Position numbers and translations under genes: made by a program | Notes under the pieces: generated by a model | Told to the model about the DNA's origin: nothing | The model's database searches: none | The model's input: the letters and a program-made list of their open reading frames with translations, nothing else | Shown: positions 1 through 6,639 of the stretch, one piece after another | Layout: each line of letters starts with the position of its first letter | How positions within the stretch are numbered: the first letter of the stretch is position 1 | From: Armatimonadota bacterium | Lineage (GTDB): Bacteria > Armatimonadota > Fimbriimonadia > Fimbriimonadales > Fimbriimonadaceae | DNA: 9,673 nt | NCBI GenBank assembly: GCA_023392285.1 | Contig: JAEVZK010000087.1 | Span: 1 to 9,673 of the forward strand | Direction of reading: 5' to 3'

Positions 1-47
1 ATCCCTCCGTTGCGCGCCGCAGGGCGGCGCTCCAGTCGGGATGACGT
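1..47. repeat. REP-like intergenic stem-loop repeat, copy 1
   Basis: This is a noncoding palindromic element. The arms gcgccgc (14-20) and gcggcgc (24-30) are perfect complements around a 3-base loop. The outer ends atccc (1-5) and gggat (38-42) are also complementary, so the whole unit can fold as a two-part stem with an internal loop. The right part, agtcgggatgacgt, recurs at 81-94. This resembles the short dispersed GTCATCCCGA...GGGAT elements found between genes in many bacterial genomes. That family assignment is from memory of the pattern, and copy number elsewhere cannot be judged here. The element touches the window edge and may extend further left. Confidence 0.6.
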
Positions 48-66
48 AACTGTAAATAAGGGCAGG

Positions 67-94
67 AGGGCGGCGCTTCAAGTCGGGATGACGT
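67..94. repeat. REP-like intergenic repeat, copy 2 (partial)
   Basis: This is a second, degenerate copy of the right half of the element at 1-47. It shares agggcggcgct and agtcgggatgacgt with copy 1, and differs only where copy 1 has cc and this copy has tca. The left arm of the stem is missing, so this copy cannot form the same hairpin. It lies 10 bases beyond the stop codon of the lipoprotein gene, which is read from the minus strand. Nothing else is visible in 1-104. Confidence 0.55.
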
Positions 95-104
95 GGACGT
101 AAGG

Positions 105-575
105 CTATTTTGCAGCGCGGGTTTGGATGTCGGCTAGTAACGTGGCTGGAAAGATGTCTTCGAGCTTTGCTTTGCCGCTCTTGATGTCTGCTTTACGGAC
201 GAAGTCGGTCACGTGCAGCTCCTTGCGATCTATGGCCTCGATGCGCGCAGCGCCTTCGACGACGGGTTTGCCGCGGTTGGTCATGGTCAGCCAAGCATAG
301 AATTTGGGATAGCCTGTCCCGACTTGAGTGGGTCCCTGGCGGAGGAGCTCGACGGAGACGACATCGCCATTATAGCCTTGACTGCGGAGGTACTTGTCAC
401 AGTCGCGGATGAGGAATCTGCTGAAGTCTGCTTCGGCGGGAACGTTGGCGTCGATTTGGGATGCCGGAACCGCTTCACTCGACGGTTGCGAGCTTGCAGG
501 CGGCTCTGGTGCGCAGCCGCTAAGAACCGCAATAAGACTGACCACGGCGGCGAGCCATATCGCCCTCTTTGTCAC
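105..575 (-). CDS. Small predicted lipoprotein of unknown function
   Basis: This 156-residue protein has a type II signal peptide: a basic start (TKR), a hydrophobic stretch at about residues 5-18, and a good lipobox LSGC with the acylated cysteine at position 21. A Pro/Ser-rich linker (about 22-42) follows, then a mixed alpha/beta domain of about 110 residues that I do not recognise. It should be anchored to the outer or inner membrane facing the periplasm. The start codon is GTG and overlaps the TGA stop of the upstream CoA-transferase gene as GTGA. Translation is therefore probably coupled and the two genes form an operon. The stop is TAG. No function can be assigned; the link to CoA-transferase may only reflect shared expression. 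Confidence 0.8.
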   Translation of the reverse strand: MTKRAIWLAAVVSLIAVLSGCAPEPPASSQPSSEAVPASQIDANVPAEADFSRFLIRDCDKYLRSQGYNGDVVSVELLRQGPTQVGTGYPKFYAWLTMTNRGKPVVEGAARIEAIDRKELHVTDFVRKADIKSGKAKLEDIFPATLLADIQTRAAK

Positions 576-1216
576 GCGCGTAAGGCGACCTTAAAATCAG
601 CCTGGGTTTTAGCCTTGATCTCGTCCTCGGTCACGCCGGGCGCAAGTTCGATCAGCGTCATTCCCACTCCCCTCTCAACTTCGAAGACGCAAAGATCGGT
701 GATTACCAAATCGACACAAGCCTTCCCCGTAAGCGGCAGCGAGCACTCGTGCAGCACTTTGGGATCGCCGTGCTTGTTTGTGTGCTCCATCACGACCACC
801 ACGCGCTTGACGCCGGCGACCAAATCCATTGCCCCGCCCATGCCTTTCACCATCTTGCCGGGAATCATCCAATTGGCGAGATCGCCTTTCTCGCTGACCT
901 CCATCGCACCGAGGATGGAGAGATCGATGTGGCCGCCCCGGATCATGCCAAAGGAATCGGCACTGGAGAAGAAGCTCGTGCCGGGGATTGCGGTAACGGT
1001 CTGCTTGCCGGCGTTGATCAGATCGGGATCTTCGTCTCCTTCCAGCGGAAAAGGCCCGAGCCCGAGCATTCCATTCTCGCTTTGCAGCACGACGTCCATG
1101 CCCTCTGGAATGTAGTTCGCCACGAGCGTCGGAATGCCGATGCCGAGGTTTACATAGAAGCCGTCGCGCAGCTCCTTTGCCGCACGTTGAGCGAGTTGGT
1201 CGCGGGAGTAAGCCAT
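572..1216 (-). CDS. scoB: 3-oxoacid CoA-transferase, subunit B (beta)
   Basis: This is the beta subunit of a class I CoA-transferase, of the succinyl-CoA:3-ketoacid or AtoA type. These enzymes move CoA between succinyl-CoA or acetyl-CoA and acetoacetate in ketone-body or short-chain acid use, working in the cytoplasm with an alpha subunit. The protein has 214 residues, the normal family length. The SENG motif at 46-49 supplies the catalytic glutamate (E47), which forms the enzyme-CoA thioester in this family. GIGIPTLV near 25-32, GLGPFP, and GGAMDLVAGVKRVVVVMEH are also family hallmarks. The ATG start has no strong Shine-Dalgarno. The alpha-subunit gene normally lies just upstream, but here the neighbour is a divergent GGDEF/EAL gene and no alpha subunit is present in the window. 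The substrate cannot be told from the sequence. Confidence 0.93.
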   Translation of the reverse strand: MAYSRDQLAQRAAKELRDGFYVNLGIGIPTLVANYIPEGMDVVLQSENGMLGLGPFPLEGDEDPDLINAGKQTVTAIPGTSFFSSADSFGMIRGGHIDLSILGAMEVSEKGDLANWMIPGKMVKGMGGAMDLVAGVKRVVVVMEHTNKHGDPKVLHECSLPLTGKACVDLVITDLCVFEVERGVGMTLIELAPGVTEDEIKAKTQADFKVALRA

Positions 1217-1227
1217 GCCATCAGTTT

Positions 1228-1273
1228 AACCGCAATAACGGGCCACATCTCCGTGTGGTTACCCGCTGCGGTT
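1228..1273. promoter_or_regulatory. 46-base imperfect inverted repeat in divergent promoter region
   Basis: Two 20-base arms surround a 6-base loop (tctccg). From outside in, the paired blocks are aaccgca/tgcggtt, cggg/cccg and ccaca/tgtgg, about 16 pairs, separated by small asymmetric bulges. The element sits in the 104-base gap between the divergent scoB and GGDEF-EAL starts, ending 11 bases before the scoB ATG. It could be an operator for a dimeric regulator of both genes, or an RNA hairpin in either leader. No convincing -35/-10 pair was found, so its place relative to transcription starts is unknown. Confidence 0.5.
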
Positions 1274-1289
1274 GTGGAAAGACCATTTG

Positions 1290-1312
1290 GCATGGTGTGG
1301 GTCACGCCATGC
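1290..1312 (+). promoter_or_regulatory. Hairpin directly before the GGDEF-EAL start codon
   Basis: The arms gcatggtgtg (1290-1299) and cacgccatgc (1303-1312) pair over ten positions with a single G-T wobble, leaving a 3-base loop. The structure contains the alternative ATG at 1309 and ends 8 bases before the ATG at 1321. It has no T-run after it, so it is not a terminator. If transcribed it would shape ribosome access to the c-di-GMP gene. This regulatory role is inference from position only. Confidence 0.45.
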
Positions 1313-1320
1313 AGCGGCTT

Positions 1321-3750
1321 ATGAAGATCAGATATCGACTCATCTTGGCAATCTTTGCTCTTGTCGGCGTTGCCGCATTTGGCGTTTATCGGGTTTCGTC
1401 ACCTCCCATTGTCGATAGCTTCCGAAAGCTTGAAAACGAGAAGGCGCGCGACGACGTACTCCGGATTCATCGCACGCTGATGCAAGAGGTTGGACAGCTG
1501 CATAGCAAGTCGGTGGACTGGTCGAATTGGGAAGATTCCTATGACTTCATGCTGGACCGAGACAGCCAGTTTATTAAGTCCAACTTGGCGCCAAGTTCCC
1601 TCACCGATTTGAATGTCTCGGCGATTCTGTTTCTCGATAAGAAGGGGAACCTCTTCTATGGTGCAAGGGCAGGAGATTCCAAGCTTGGCAAGATCGATCC
1701 TTCCAAGCTCCGGAAGTATTTGATCCAGCAGGGAGGAAGTGCCCTTTCCTCGCCGGGCGAGAACGGAACTTCAGGAATGATTCAGATCGACGGTGATCCG
1801 GTGGAAGTTTCCATCCGACCGATTCTACACTCGGATGGAACTGGACCCGCCCGTGGGACTCTGGTCTTCGCCCGTCTCGTTGATCTGGGCACTCTCAGCT
1901 CGGTGCGGGAAGTGACGCGCAATCTCGTCACCTTCGTGGACGTAGGGGACCGCACGGCTAAACCGATTCTGCCGCACCTGCGGAAGCAGAACACCTACTT
2001 AGAGGCGGCTGATGATCTGCATTTGATCGGCTATTCAGTCGTGCGGGACCTCAAAGGAGAGCCGGCGCTGCTCCTGCAAACGACATTCTCTCGTCAGATC
2101 ACCCAGTTGGGTGAGGCGACGTTGTCCGCAGTGAACTTCCAGCTCCTGCTGGTTCAAATTGTCGTTGGATTGTTCCTTGTTCTTGCCGTTGAGAAGTTGG
2201 CAATCTCTCGACTAGTTGCTCTAAGCCGCCAAGTTGAATCGGTCGAAGACGTCACGGAAGGGGCAAGGGTATCCGTTCGCGGGACCGACGAACTGGGCGT
2301 CTTGGCAGCCCGTATCAATGAGATGTTGGCGAAGCTCCAAAACGGCGCAAAGGCACTCATCCTCCGGGACCAGCAGCTTCAAAAATATAACGAAAGCTTG
2401 GAGCAGACGGTTCTTGAGAGAACTCAACAGATCGAGCATCAGGCCTTCCACGATAAGCTCACCAACCTGCCCAACCGGGCGCTCTTTAGGGACCGGCTCA
2501 ATCTTGCCCTCACCAAAGTTTCCCGCAGCGGCCGCGGAGTCGCCGTCCTGTTCGTAGATTTGGACAACTTCAAACTGGTCAACGACAGCCTAGGCCATGG
2601 CATGGGGGATCAGCTTCTCATTCAGGTTGCCGAAGATTTGACTGCCAGCACAAGAGCAGGCGATACCGTGGCAAGGTTAGGCGGGGACGAGTTCACGCTG
2701 CTTCTCGAAGACCTCGAATCCCAAGATCAGGCGGTCGCGGTGGCGATGGCAATCCTTGGCCGTCTTCGGAAGCCGAAACGGCTCGACGGACGAGATACCT
2801 TTGCTTGTGCCAGCATCGGCGTCGCCTTCACCGACGACCCAGAAGTCTCCGCCGAAAGCTTGCTCAAACGAGCGGACACCGCCATGTATCGGGCGAAAGC
2901 GGACGGCAAGTCGACTTCAGTCGTTTACGAGCCTTCGATGGAAGATCACGCCGCCGAGCGCCTGGAACTGGAAACCGGGTTGAGAACCGCGTTGGAGAAC
3001 GGCGACATCTATGTTCGATACCAGCCGCTCATCGATTTGGAGACGAACGCTTTGATGGGAGCCGAGGCGCTCGCACGGTGGAGACATCCAACCCGCGGCA
3101 ATATTCCTCCTTCCGAGTTCATTCCTCTGGCCGAGGCAAATGGGATGATCATTCCGATTGGTTATTGGATACTTGGCGAGGCTTGCCGTCAAGCGGCTGA
3201 ATGGGTGGAGAAATTTGATGCGCCGCACTTCGTCATGAGCGTCAATCTTTCCGGAAAGCAGCTGCAGAGAGACGATGTGGTCGATCGCGTTCAGGCGGCT
3301 CTGAAAGAGGCCAACCTTCCGCCTTCTCAGTTGAAGCTTGAGATCACAGAGTCCGTGCTCATGGCAGATCGCGAAGCGGTGATCGACAAGATGACTCGCC
3401 TGAAAGCCCTGGGAGTCCAGCTTGCCTTGGATGACTTCGGCACGGGCTACTCCTCACTGTCGACCCTTCAATCATTCCCGATCGACACCCTTAAGATCGA
3501 CCGGTCGTTCATCAGCCGGCTCGGAGAGGAAGAAGGTGCGCACGCAATTGTGGAGGCGATCCTCGCCTTGGCCAAGACGATGCGGATGAACGTGACCGGA
3601 GAAGGGGTCGAGACCGATTCTCAAAGGGAGATCATTCGTGGCCTCGGCTGCAACACCGGGCAAGGCTACTTGTACGATCGGCCACTCTCTATAGGAGAAT
3701 TCGAGGAGCGGCTCACCTCCCAAGGTGCAGCGGAAAGGAGCGCGGCTTAA
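1321..3750 (+). CDS. Membrane CHASE4-HAMP-GGDEF-EAL cyclic di-GMP turnover protein
   Basis: This 809-residue sensor protein has a transmembrane segment at about 7-24 and a periplasmic CHASE4-type domain (DWSNWEDSY at 66-74). A second membrane segment (about 275-295), a HAMP domain and a short coiled coil (about 335-376) follow. Next is a GGDEF domain with intact GGDEF at 454-458, then an EAL domain (about 545-800). The product-inhibition site RAGD (445-448) lies five residues before GGDEF. EAL is at 582-584, and NLSGKQL, EITES, DDFGTGYSS (D704, D705), LKID, EGVET and GQGY are all present. By known family rules both diguanylate cyclase and phosphodiesterase activity are possible, with CHASE4 sensing an unknown periplasmic ligand. 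The start is uncertain: ATG 1321 precedes MKIRYRLILAIF, while ATG 1309 adds four residues. An in-frame ATG at 1177 would overlap scoB and is unlikely. No clear Shine-Dalgarno is seen. Confidence 0.93.
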   Translation: MKIRYRLILAIFALVGVAAFGVYRVSSPPIVDSFRKLENEKARDDVLRIHRTLMQEVGQLHSKSVDWSNWEDSYDFMLDRDSQFIKSNLAPSSLTDLNVSAILFLDKKGNLFYGARAGDSKLGKIDPSKLRKYLIQQGGSALSSPGENGTSGMIQIDGDPVEVSIRPILHSDGTGPARGTLVFARLVDLGTLSSVREVTRNLVTFVDVGDRTAKPILPHLRKQNTYLEAADDLHLIGYSVVRDLKGEPALLLQTTFSRQITQLGEATLSAVNFQLLLVQIVVGLFLVLAVEKLAISRLVALSRQVESVEDVTEGARVSVRGTDELGVLAARINEMLAKLQNGAKALILRDQQLQKYNESLEQTVLERTQQIEHQAFHDKLTNLPNRALFRDRLNLALTKVSRSGRGVAVLFVDLDNFKLVNDSLGHGMGDQLLIQVAEDLTASTRAGDTVARLGGDEFTLLLEDLESQDQAVAVAMAILGRLRKPKRLDGRDTFACASIGVAFTDDPEVSAESLLKRADTAMYRAKADGKSTSVVYEPSMEDHAAERLELETGLRTALENGDIYVRYQPLIDLETNALMGAEALARWRHPTRGNIPPSEFIPLAEANGMIIPIGYWILGEACRQAAEWVEKFDAPHFVMSVNLSGKQLQRDDVVDRVQAALKEANLPPSQLKLEITESVLMADREAVIDKMTRLKALGVQLALDDFGTGYSSLSTLQSFPIDTLKIDRSFISRLGEEEGAHAIVEAILALAKTMRMNVTGEGVETDSQREIIRGLGCNTGQGYLYDRPLSIGEFEERLTSQGAAERSAA

Positions 3751-3769
3751 AAATCGCTTGAACCCAAAT

Positions 3770-3789
3770 GGTGGGTCTCGTCACCCACC
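3770..3789 (+). promoter_or_regulatory. Intergenic hairpin before the DUF4139 gene
   Basis: The arms ggtgggt (3770-3776) and acccacc (3783-3789) pair perfectly around a 6-base loop. Only three T follow before the GAGG Shine-Dalgarno at 3793-3796, so this is a poor terminator. It may be an RNA processing or attenuation structure between two co-directional genes 55 bases apart. Confidence 0.4.
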
Positions 3790-3805
3790 TTTGAGGTTGA
3801 AAGCG

Positions 3806-5260
3806 ATGACAAAATTAATTCGAATTGGGGGCGGAGTGGTCCTCTTATGCGGCAGCGGGTGGTTGGCCAGCGGCTGCGGAAGGGCCGCCGCACACGAGCT
3901 TGGGCGGGAAGAAACCCGTGGCGACGTTCAGCTGATGGTCTACAAGCAAGACTTCGCAACCATCCAAGAGACCCGGTCGGTGAACCTGGAGCAGGGGCGG
4001 AATCGGATCCAGTTGGACCATGTCAGCAAACAGCTCGACCCAAATTTTCTGATTTTCGACTGGGGCAAAGATTCCGAACGAGTGGAGATCGTCTCCAACA
4101 CCTATGATCTCGGGGTGGGAAGCGGTGCCAGCCTGCTCAGCCGTCTCGAAGGGAAGCAGGTCGATTTGCTCTGGCCATCTCAAGAGGGGGAGCCAAAAGA
4201 TCGTCTTCACGGACGGCTGGAGACCAGTCAATACGGCGGATTCGTCATTCGGTCCGATGGAAAGCTGTACGTGAATCCCAATGGCACGATCGTTGCCCCT
4301 GCGGAGGCCGGACTGACGACGATGCCCACCCTGTCTGCCGAGGTGCAGAGCAAGTCGGCGGCAGCCGCAAGTTTGGACATCACCTATCAATCACGCGGCA
4401 TGTCCTGGTCTGCGGACTACGTTGCGAAGCTCGATCCCACAGGTGATTTCTTTGCGCTGGAATGTTGGGCGACGGTCGAAAACCACACCGGCATCGATTT
4501 CCGGAATGCGAAAATCACTCTCTTGGCCGGATCACCTAATCGCGCAGTGAGAGCACCAGCATCGTTGCCAGCAGCCGATGCGCCGGAACATGAGAATCGG
4601 TCCCGCAAGGATAAGCAGAGTGAGGCAGGTTTCAGCATGGCACCGGAAGCCGTTGGCGAACTGTACGCCTATAAAGTGCCGTTGCCCGCAAGCATTGGAC
4701 AAGAGCAACTGAATCGTGTAAAGATGATCGCCTCAGCGCAAGTGCCGATCAGAAAGGACTACAGCATCCAATTACAGCCGAATGAGTACGCCTATGGCGA
4801 GAATCCATCCATCCATCAGAACGCGCAACTCGCGATCCATTGGACAAACAACGATGCGTCTGGACTTGGGATGCCCTTGCCCTCTGGAGCAGTGCGCGTT
4901 TACGATTCAAACCACGGAACCGCGGCCTACATCGGTGCGGCATCACTCGGGGATACGGCGAAGAATCAGGGAGTGAGTCTGACCTTGAGCAAAGTCTTCG
5001 ACGTTTACTCCGAATCCCGACTCGTGAAGGTTCAAAAGGTCGACAAGAAGACCGTTCAGCGCACCTTCGAGGCCGTGCTCCACAATGAAAAAGCCACCCC
5101 GATCACGCTTCGCCTGACGCAGTCGCTGGCGGGCAAGAAGAAGATGGTCAGCGAGTCGGTCGCGAGCCGCAAGCTGGACGCCAATTGGGTGGAATGGAAG
5201 ATTCTCCTGAGGCCAGGCGAGTCGAAGAAGCTGGTTTATACTGCAAACTTCGCGTGGTAA
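3806..5260 (+). CDS. DUF4139 domain lipoprotein
   Basis: This predicted exported protein of 484 residues belongs to the DUF4139 group (related to the mucoidy-inhibitor MuiA-like proteins). An N-terminal hydrophobic segment (about 4-20) ends in ASGC with C24 as a possible lipidated cysteine, so a periplasmic membrane-anchored location is likely. The N-terminal part (about 42-130: MVYKQDFATIQETRSV, then GRNRIQLDHVSKQLDPNF) matches the usual start of these proteins. The core signature DITYQSRGMSWSADYVAKLD begins at 191, followed by TGIDFRNAKITLLAGSPNRA. The C-terminal end (RLTQSLAG ... WVEWKILLRPGESKKLVYT) is the family beta-rich tail. The biochemical role of DUF4139 is not established. The start ATG has GAGG nine bases upstream. 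Upstream in-frame codons to 3725 overlap the GGDEF-EAL gene and lack a signal peptide. It is probably co-transcribed with that gene. Confidence 0.85.
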   Translation: MTKLIRIGGGVVLLCGSGWLASGCGRAAAHELGREETRGDVQLMVYKQDFATIQETRSVNLEQGRNRIQLDHVSKQLDPNFLIFDWGKDSERVEIVSNTYDLGVGSGASLLSRLEGKQVDLLWPSQEGEPKDRLHGRLETSQYGGFVIRSDGKLYVNPNGTIVAPAEAGLTTMPTLSAEVQSKSAAAASLDITYQSRGMSWSADYVAKLDPTGDFFALECWATVENHTGIDFRNAKITLLAGSPNRAVRAPASLPAADAPEHENRSRKDKQSEAGFSMAPEAVGELYAYKVPLPASIGQEQLNRVKMIASAQVPIRKDYSIQLQPNEYAYGENPSIHQNAQLAIHWTNNDASGLGMPLPSGAVRVYDSNHGTAAYIGAASLGDTAKNQGVSLTLSKVFDVYSESRLVKVQKVDKKTVQRTFEAVLHNEKATPITLRLTQSLAGKKKMVSESVASRKLDANWVEWKILLRPGESKKLVYTANFAW

Positions 5261-5283
5261 AGGCCGATTTCAAGACCCAAATC

Positions 5284-5312
5284 GGGGCTTCGGCTGGTCC
5301 GAAGCCCCATTT
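5284..5312 (+). terminator. Rho-independent terminator after DUF4139 gene
   Basis: A perfect 10-base-pair GC-rich stem, ggggcttcgg (5284-5293) with ccgaagcccc (5299-5308), encloses a 5-base loop and is followed by ATTTT. The T-run is short, but the stem is strong and lies 23 bases past the stop codon, so it plausibly ends the GGDEF-EAL / DUF4139 transcript. Confidence 0.8.
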
Positions 5313-5358
5313 TCGGGGCATCTTGCCATTTGATTCGTCTTAGCTTCAGAGGCAAAAA

Positions 5359-6594
5359 ATGAAGAAGGTTTCGGCAATTTGGATCCTTTTAGTATGCGCG
5401 GCGTCATTGGCGTTCGCGCAGCGCCAGGAGCGAGTCCCCTCCTATGCGGTGGGGACGTTCTCGGGCTACAGTGATTGGCAAAAGCTCGATTTAGAACTCA
5501 CGATCACTTCCGACAGCAAGATCAGCTTTACCAAGCGAAACGATCGGGGCGATCGGAAAGACTATCCGAGCTATTGGCGAGATGGAGCCATGCATGTCGG
5601 CAACGTCACCTATTACCTGCGTGCCGTTTCTGGCGGGCTTCGGCTTGAGAACAAGAACGAGGATCGGGATTCGATCACCCTCCGCAGGGGTTCGCTCCCA
5701 CCCTTCAAGGATCCAAGAGAAAATCGCGTTCCGAATTACGAAAACGCTGGCCGCTTCGAAGGCACGTTCAGCGGGCGGAACGACTACAAGAAGGCAGATT
5801 TCACCATTACAATCCGACGAGATGGCAGCGCTCAAATGACGCAGCGGCTTGGCCCTAATTCGAACTCGTGGAAAGGCGAACTGAGAGGCGACTTGCTTGA
5901 TTTCGACTGGGTTGAATACCGAGTCCGCCGCTCTGGCGACGGGATCGAAATTCAGAACGTGAAGAACGACCGAGATCGTGCGTTCCTGCGCAGGACCGAC
6001 GGCGGACCCGATTGGGGCAATCCCGGCCCACTTCCGGGCAACTACAACCTTCGCATCGATTCTCCTCGCAACAATGATCAGTTCTCTACGGGCGACGTTC
6101 GGTTCGACGGCACGAGCAACGCTCCCGAGGTCAGGGTCGAGTTGTCGATGCCGAACGGAAGAAAGCAGTCACGCATCGACCGAACGGATCGCGACGGACG
6201 ATGGCAGATCTCCTTCAACCGCTTGGAGAGTGGTCGGTACAGCGTCGAGGTGAGCGGCATTCGAGATGGCAAAGTCGTCTCGCGCCAGAATCTCTCGTTC
6301 ACTGTGCAAGATCGGAATTCGGTGAAACGAGGCGAAATCACGCTGGACACTCCCATGAATCGCGGCACCTATCGACCGGGCAATGTGGAGTTCTCTGGCT
6401 CATCAAATGGGGACACGGTCCGAATCGAAGTTTATCGAGGACGGGATCGCGTCTACACGGGGCAAGTTTCATCCCGCGATGGTCGATTCTCCAGCCGAGT
6501 TTCGCTCGGTGTGGGATCGTATCAGGTGACGATCAGCAATATCCGCGACGATCGCGTCATTGCTACAAAGAAGATTAGCTTCTCGGTGAACTAA
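5359..6594 (+). CDS. Secreted protein with two N-terminal and two Ig-like C-terminal repeats
   Basis: This 411-residue exported protein is of unknown function. A signal peptide (KK, a hydrophobic core at about 6-18, AFA before Q21) fits signal peptidase I cleavage after A20. Two related modules follow. Module A1 (about 26-115) contains VPSY, GTFSGYSDWQKLDLELTI and ENKNEDRDSITLRR; A2 (about 124-213) contains VPNY, GTFSGRNDYKKADFTITI and QNVKNDRDRAFLRR. After a Gly/Pro linker (215-228) come two Ig-like beta-sandwich modules. B1 is about 230-316 (IDSPRNNDQFSTGDVRFDGTSN ending LSFTVQ), and B2 is about 326-411 (LDTPMNRGTYRPGNVEFSGSSN ending ISFSVN). The protein is rich in Arg and Asp. The start has AGAGG six bases upstream. 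It lies 46 bases after a terminator, so it needs its own promoter or read-through. A surface binding or adhesion role is a guess; no catalytic motif is visible. Confidence 0.85.
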   Translation: MKKVSAIWILLVCAASLAFAQRQERVPSYAVGTFSGYSDWQKLDLELTITSDSKISFTKRNDRGDRKDYPSYWRDGAMHVGNVTYYLRAVSGGLRLENKNEDRDSITLRRGSLPPFKDPRENRVPNYENAGRFEGTFSGRNDYKKADFTITIRRDGSAQMTQRLGPNSNSWKGELRGDLLDFDWVEYRVRRSGDGIEIQNVKNDRDRAFLRRTDGGPDWGNPGPLPGNYNLRIDSPRNNDQFSTGDVRFDGTSNAPEVRVELSMPNGRKQSRIDRTDRDGRWQISFNRLESGRYSVEVSGIRDGKVVSRQNLSFTVQDRNSVKRGEITLDTPMNRGTYRPGNVEFSGSSNGDTVRIEVYRGRDRVYTGQVSSRDGRFSSRVSLGVGSYQVTISNIRDDRVIATKKISFSVN

Positions 6595-6608
6595 ATGGCA
6601 AAAAGAAA

Positions 6609-6635
6609 GGGCGCTCTCGAAGAGAGCGCCCTTTT
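6609..6635. terminator. Bidirectional rho-independent terminator between convergent genes
   Basis: A perfect 10-base-pair stem, gggcgctctc (6609-6618) with gagagcgccc (6622-6631), has a GAA loop. It is followed by TTTT on the plus strand and, on the minus strand, by the complement of an A-rich stretch at about 6600-6608. It sits between the stop codons of the converging genes ending at 6594 and 6640 and can serve both. Confidence 0.9.
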
Positions 6636-6639
6636 CCGT

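Noticed and set aside
1..94. CRISPR array
   Set aside because: There are only two unequal copies, one truncated, with a 19-base gap and an internal palindrome; this fits an intergenic REP-like element.
213..1115. Long open frame on the plus strand (300 codons)
   Set aside because: It is antisense to the well-supported scoB and lipoprotein genes, and its translation has no recognisable domain and unlikely composition. It is a shadow of the codon bias of the real genes.
1177..1320. Longer N-terminus for the GGDEF-EAL protein
   Set aside because: The extra 48 residues overlap the scoB start antisense, cross both hairpins, and put non-membrane sequence before a normal N-terminal membrane segment.
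1217..1320. c-di-GMP riboswitch before the GGDEF-EAL gene
   Set aside because: Hairpins are present, but I cannot find the conserved core or tetraloop features of the known c-di-GMP riboswitch classes, so it is left as an unnamed structure.
3845..4390. Open frame of 181 codons antisense to the DUF4139 gene
   Set aside because: The plus-strand gene has a signal peptide, Shine-Dalgarno and family motifs; the antisense frame has none.
5545..5553. RGD tripeptide (residues 63-65) in the secreted repeat protein, as an integrin-binding motif
   Set aside because: The protein is very rich in Arg, Asp and Gly, so RGD is expected by chance, and nothing suggests an animal host.
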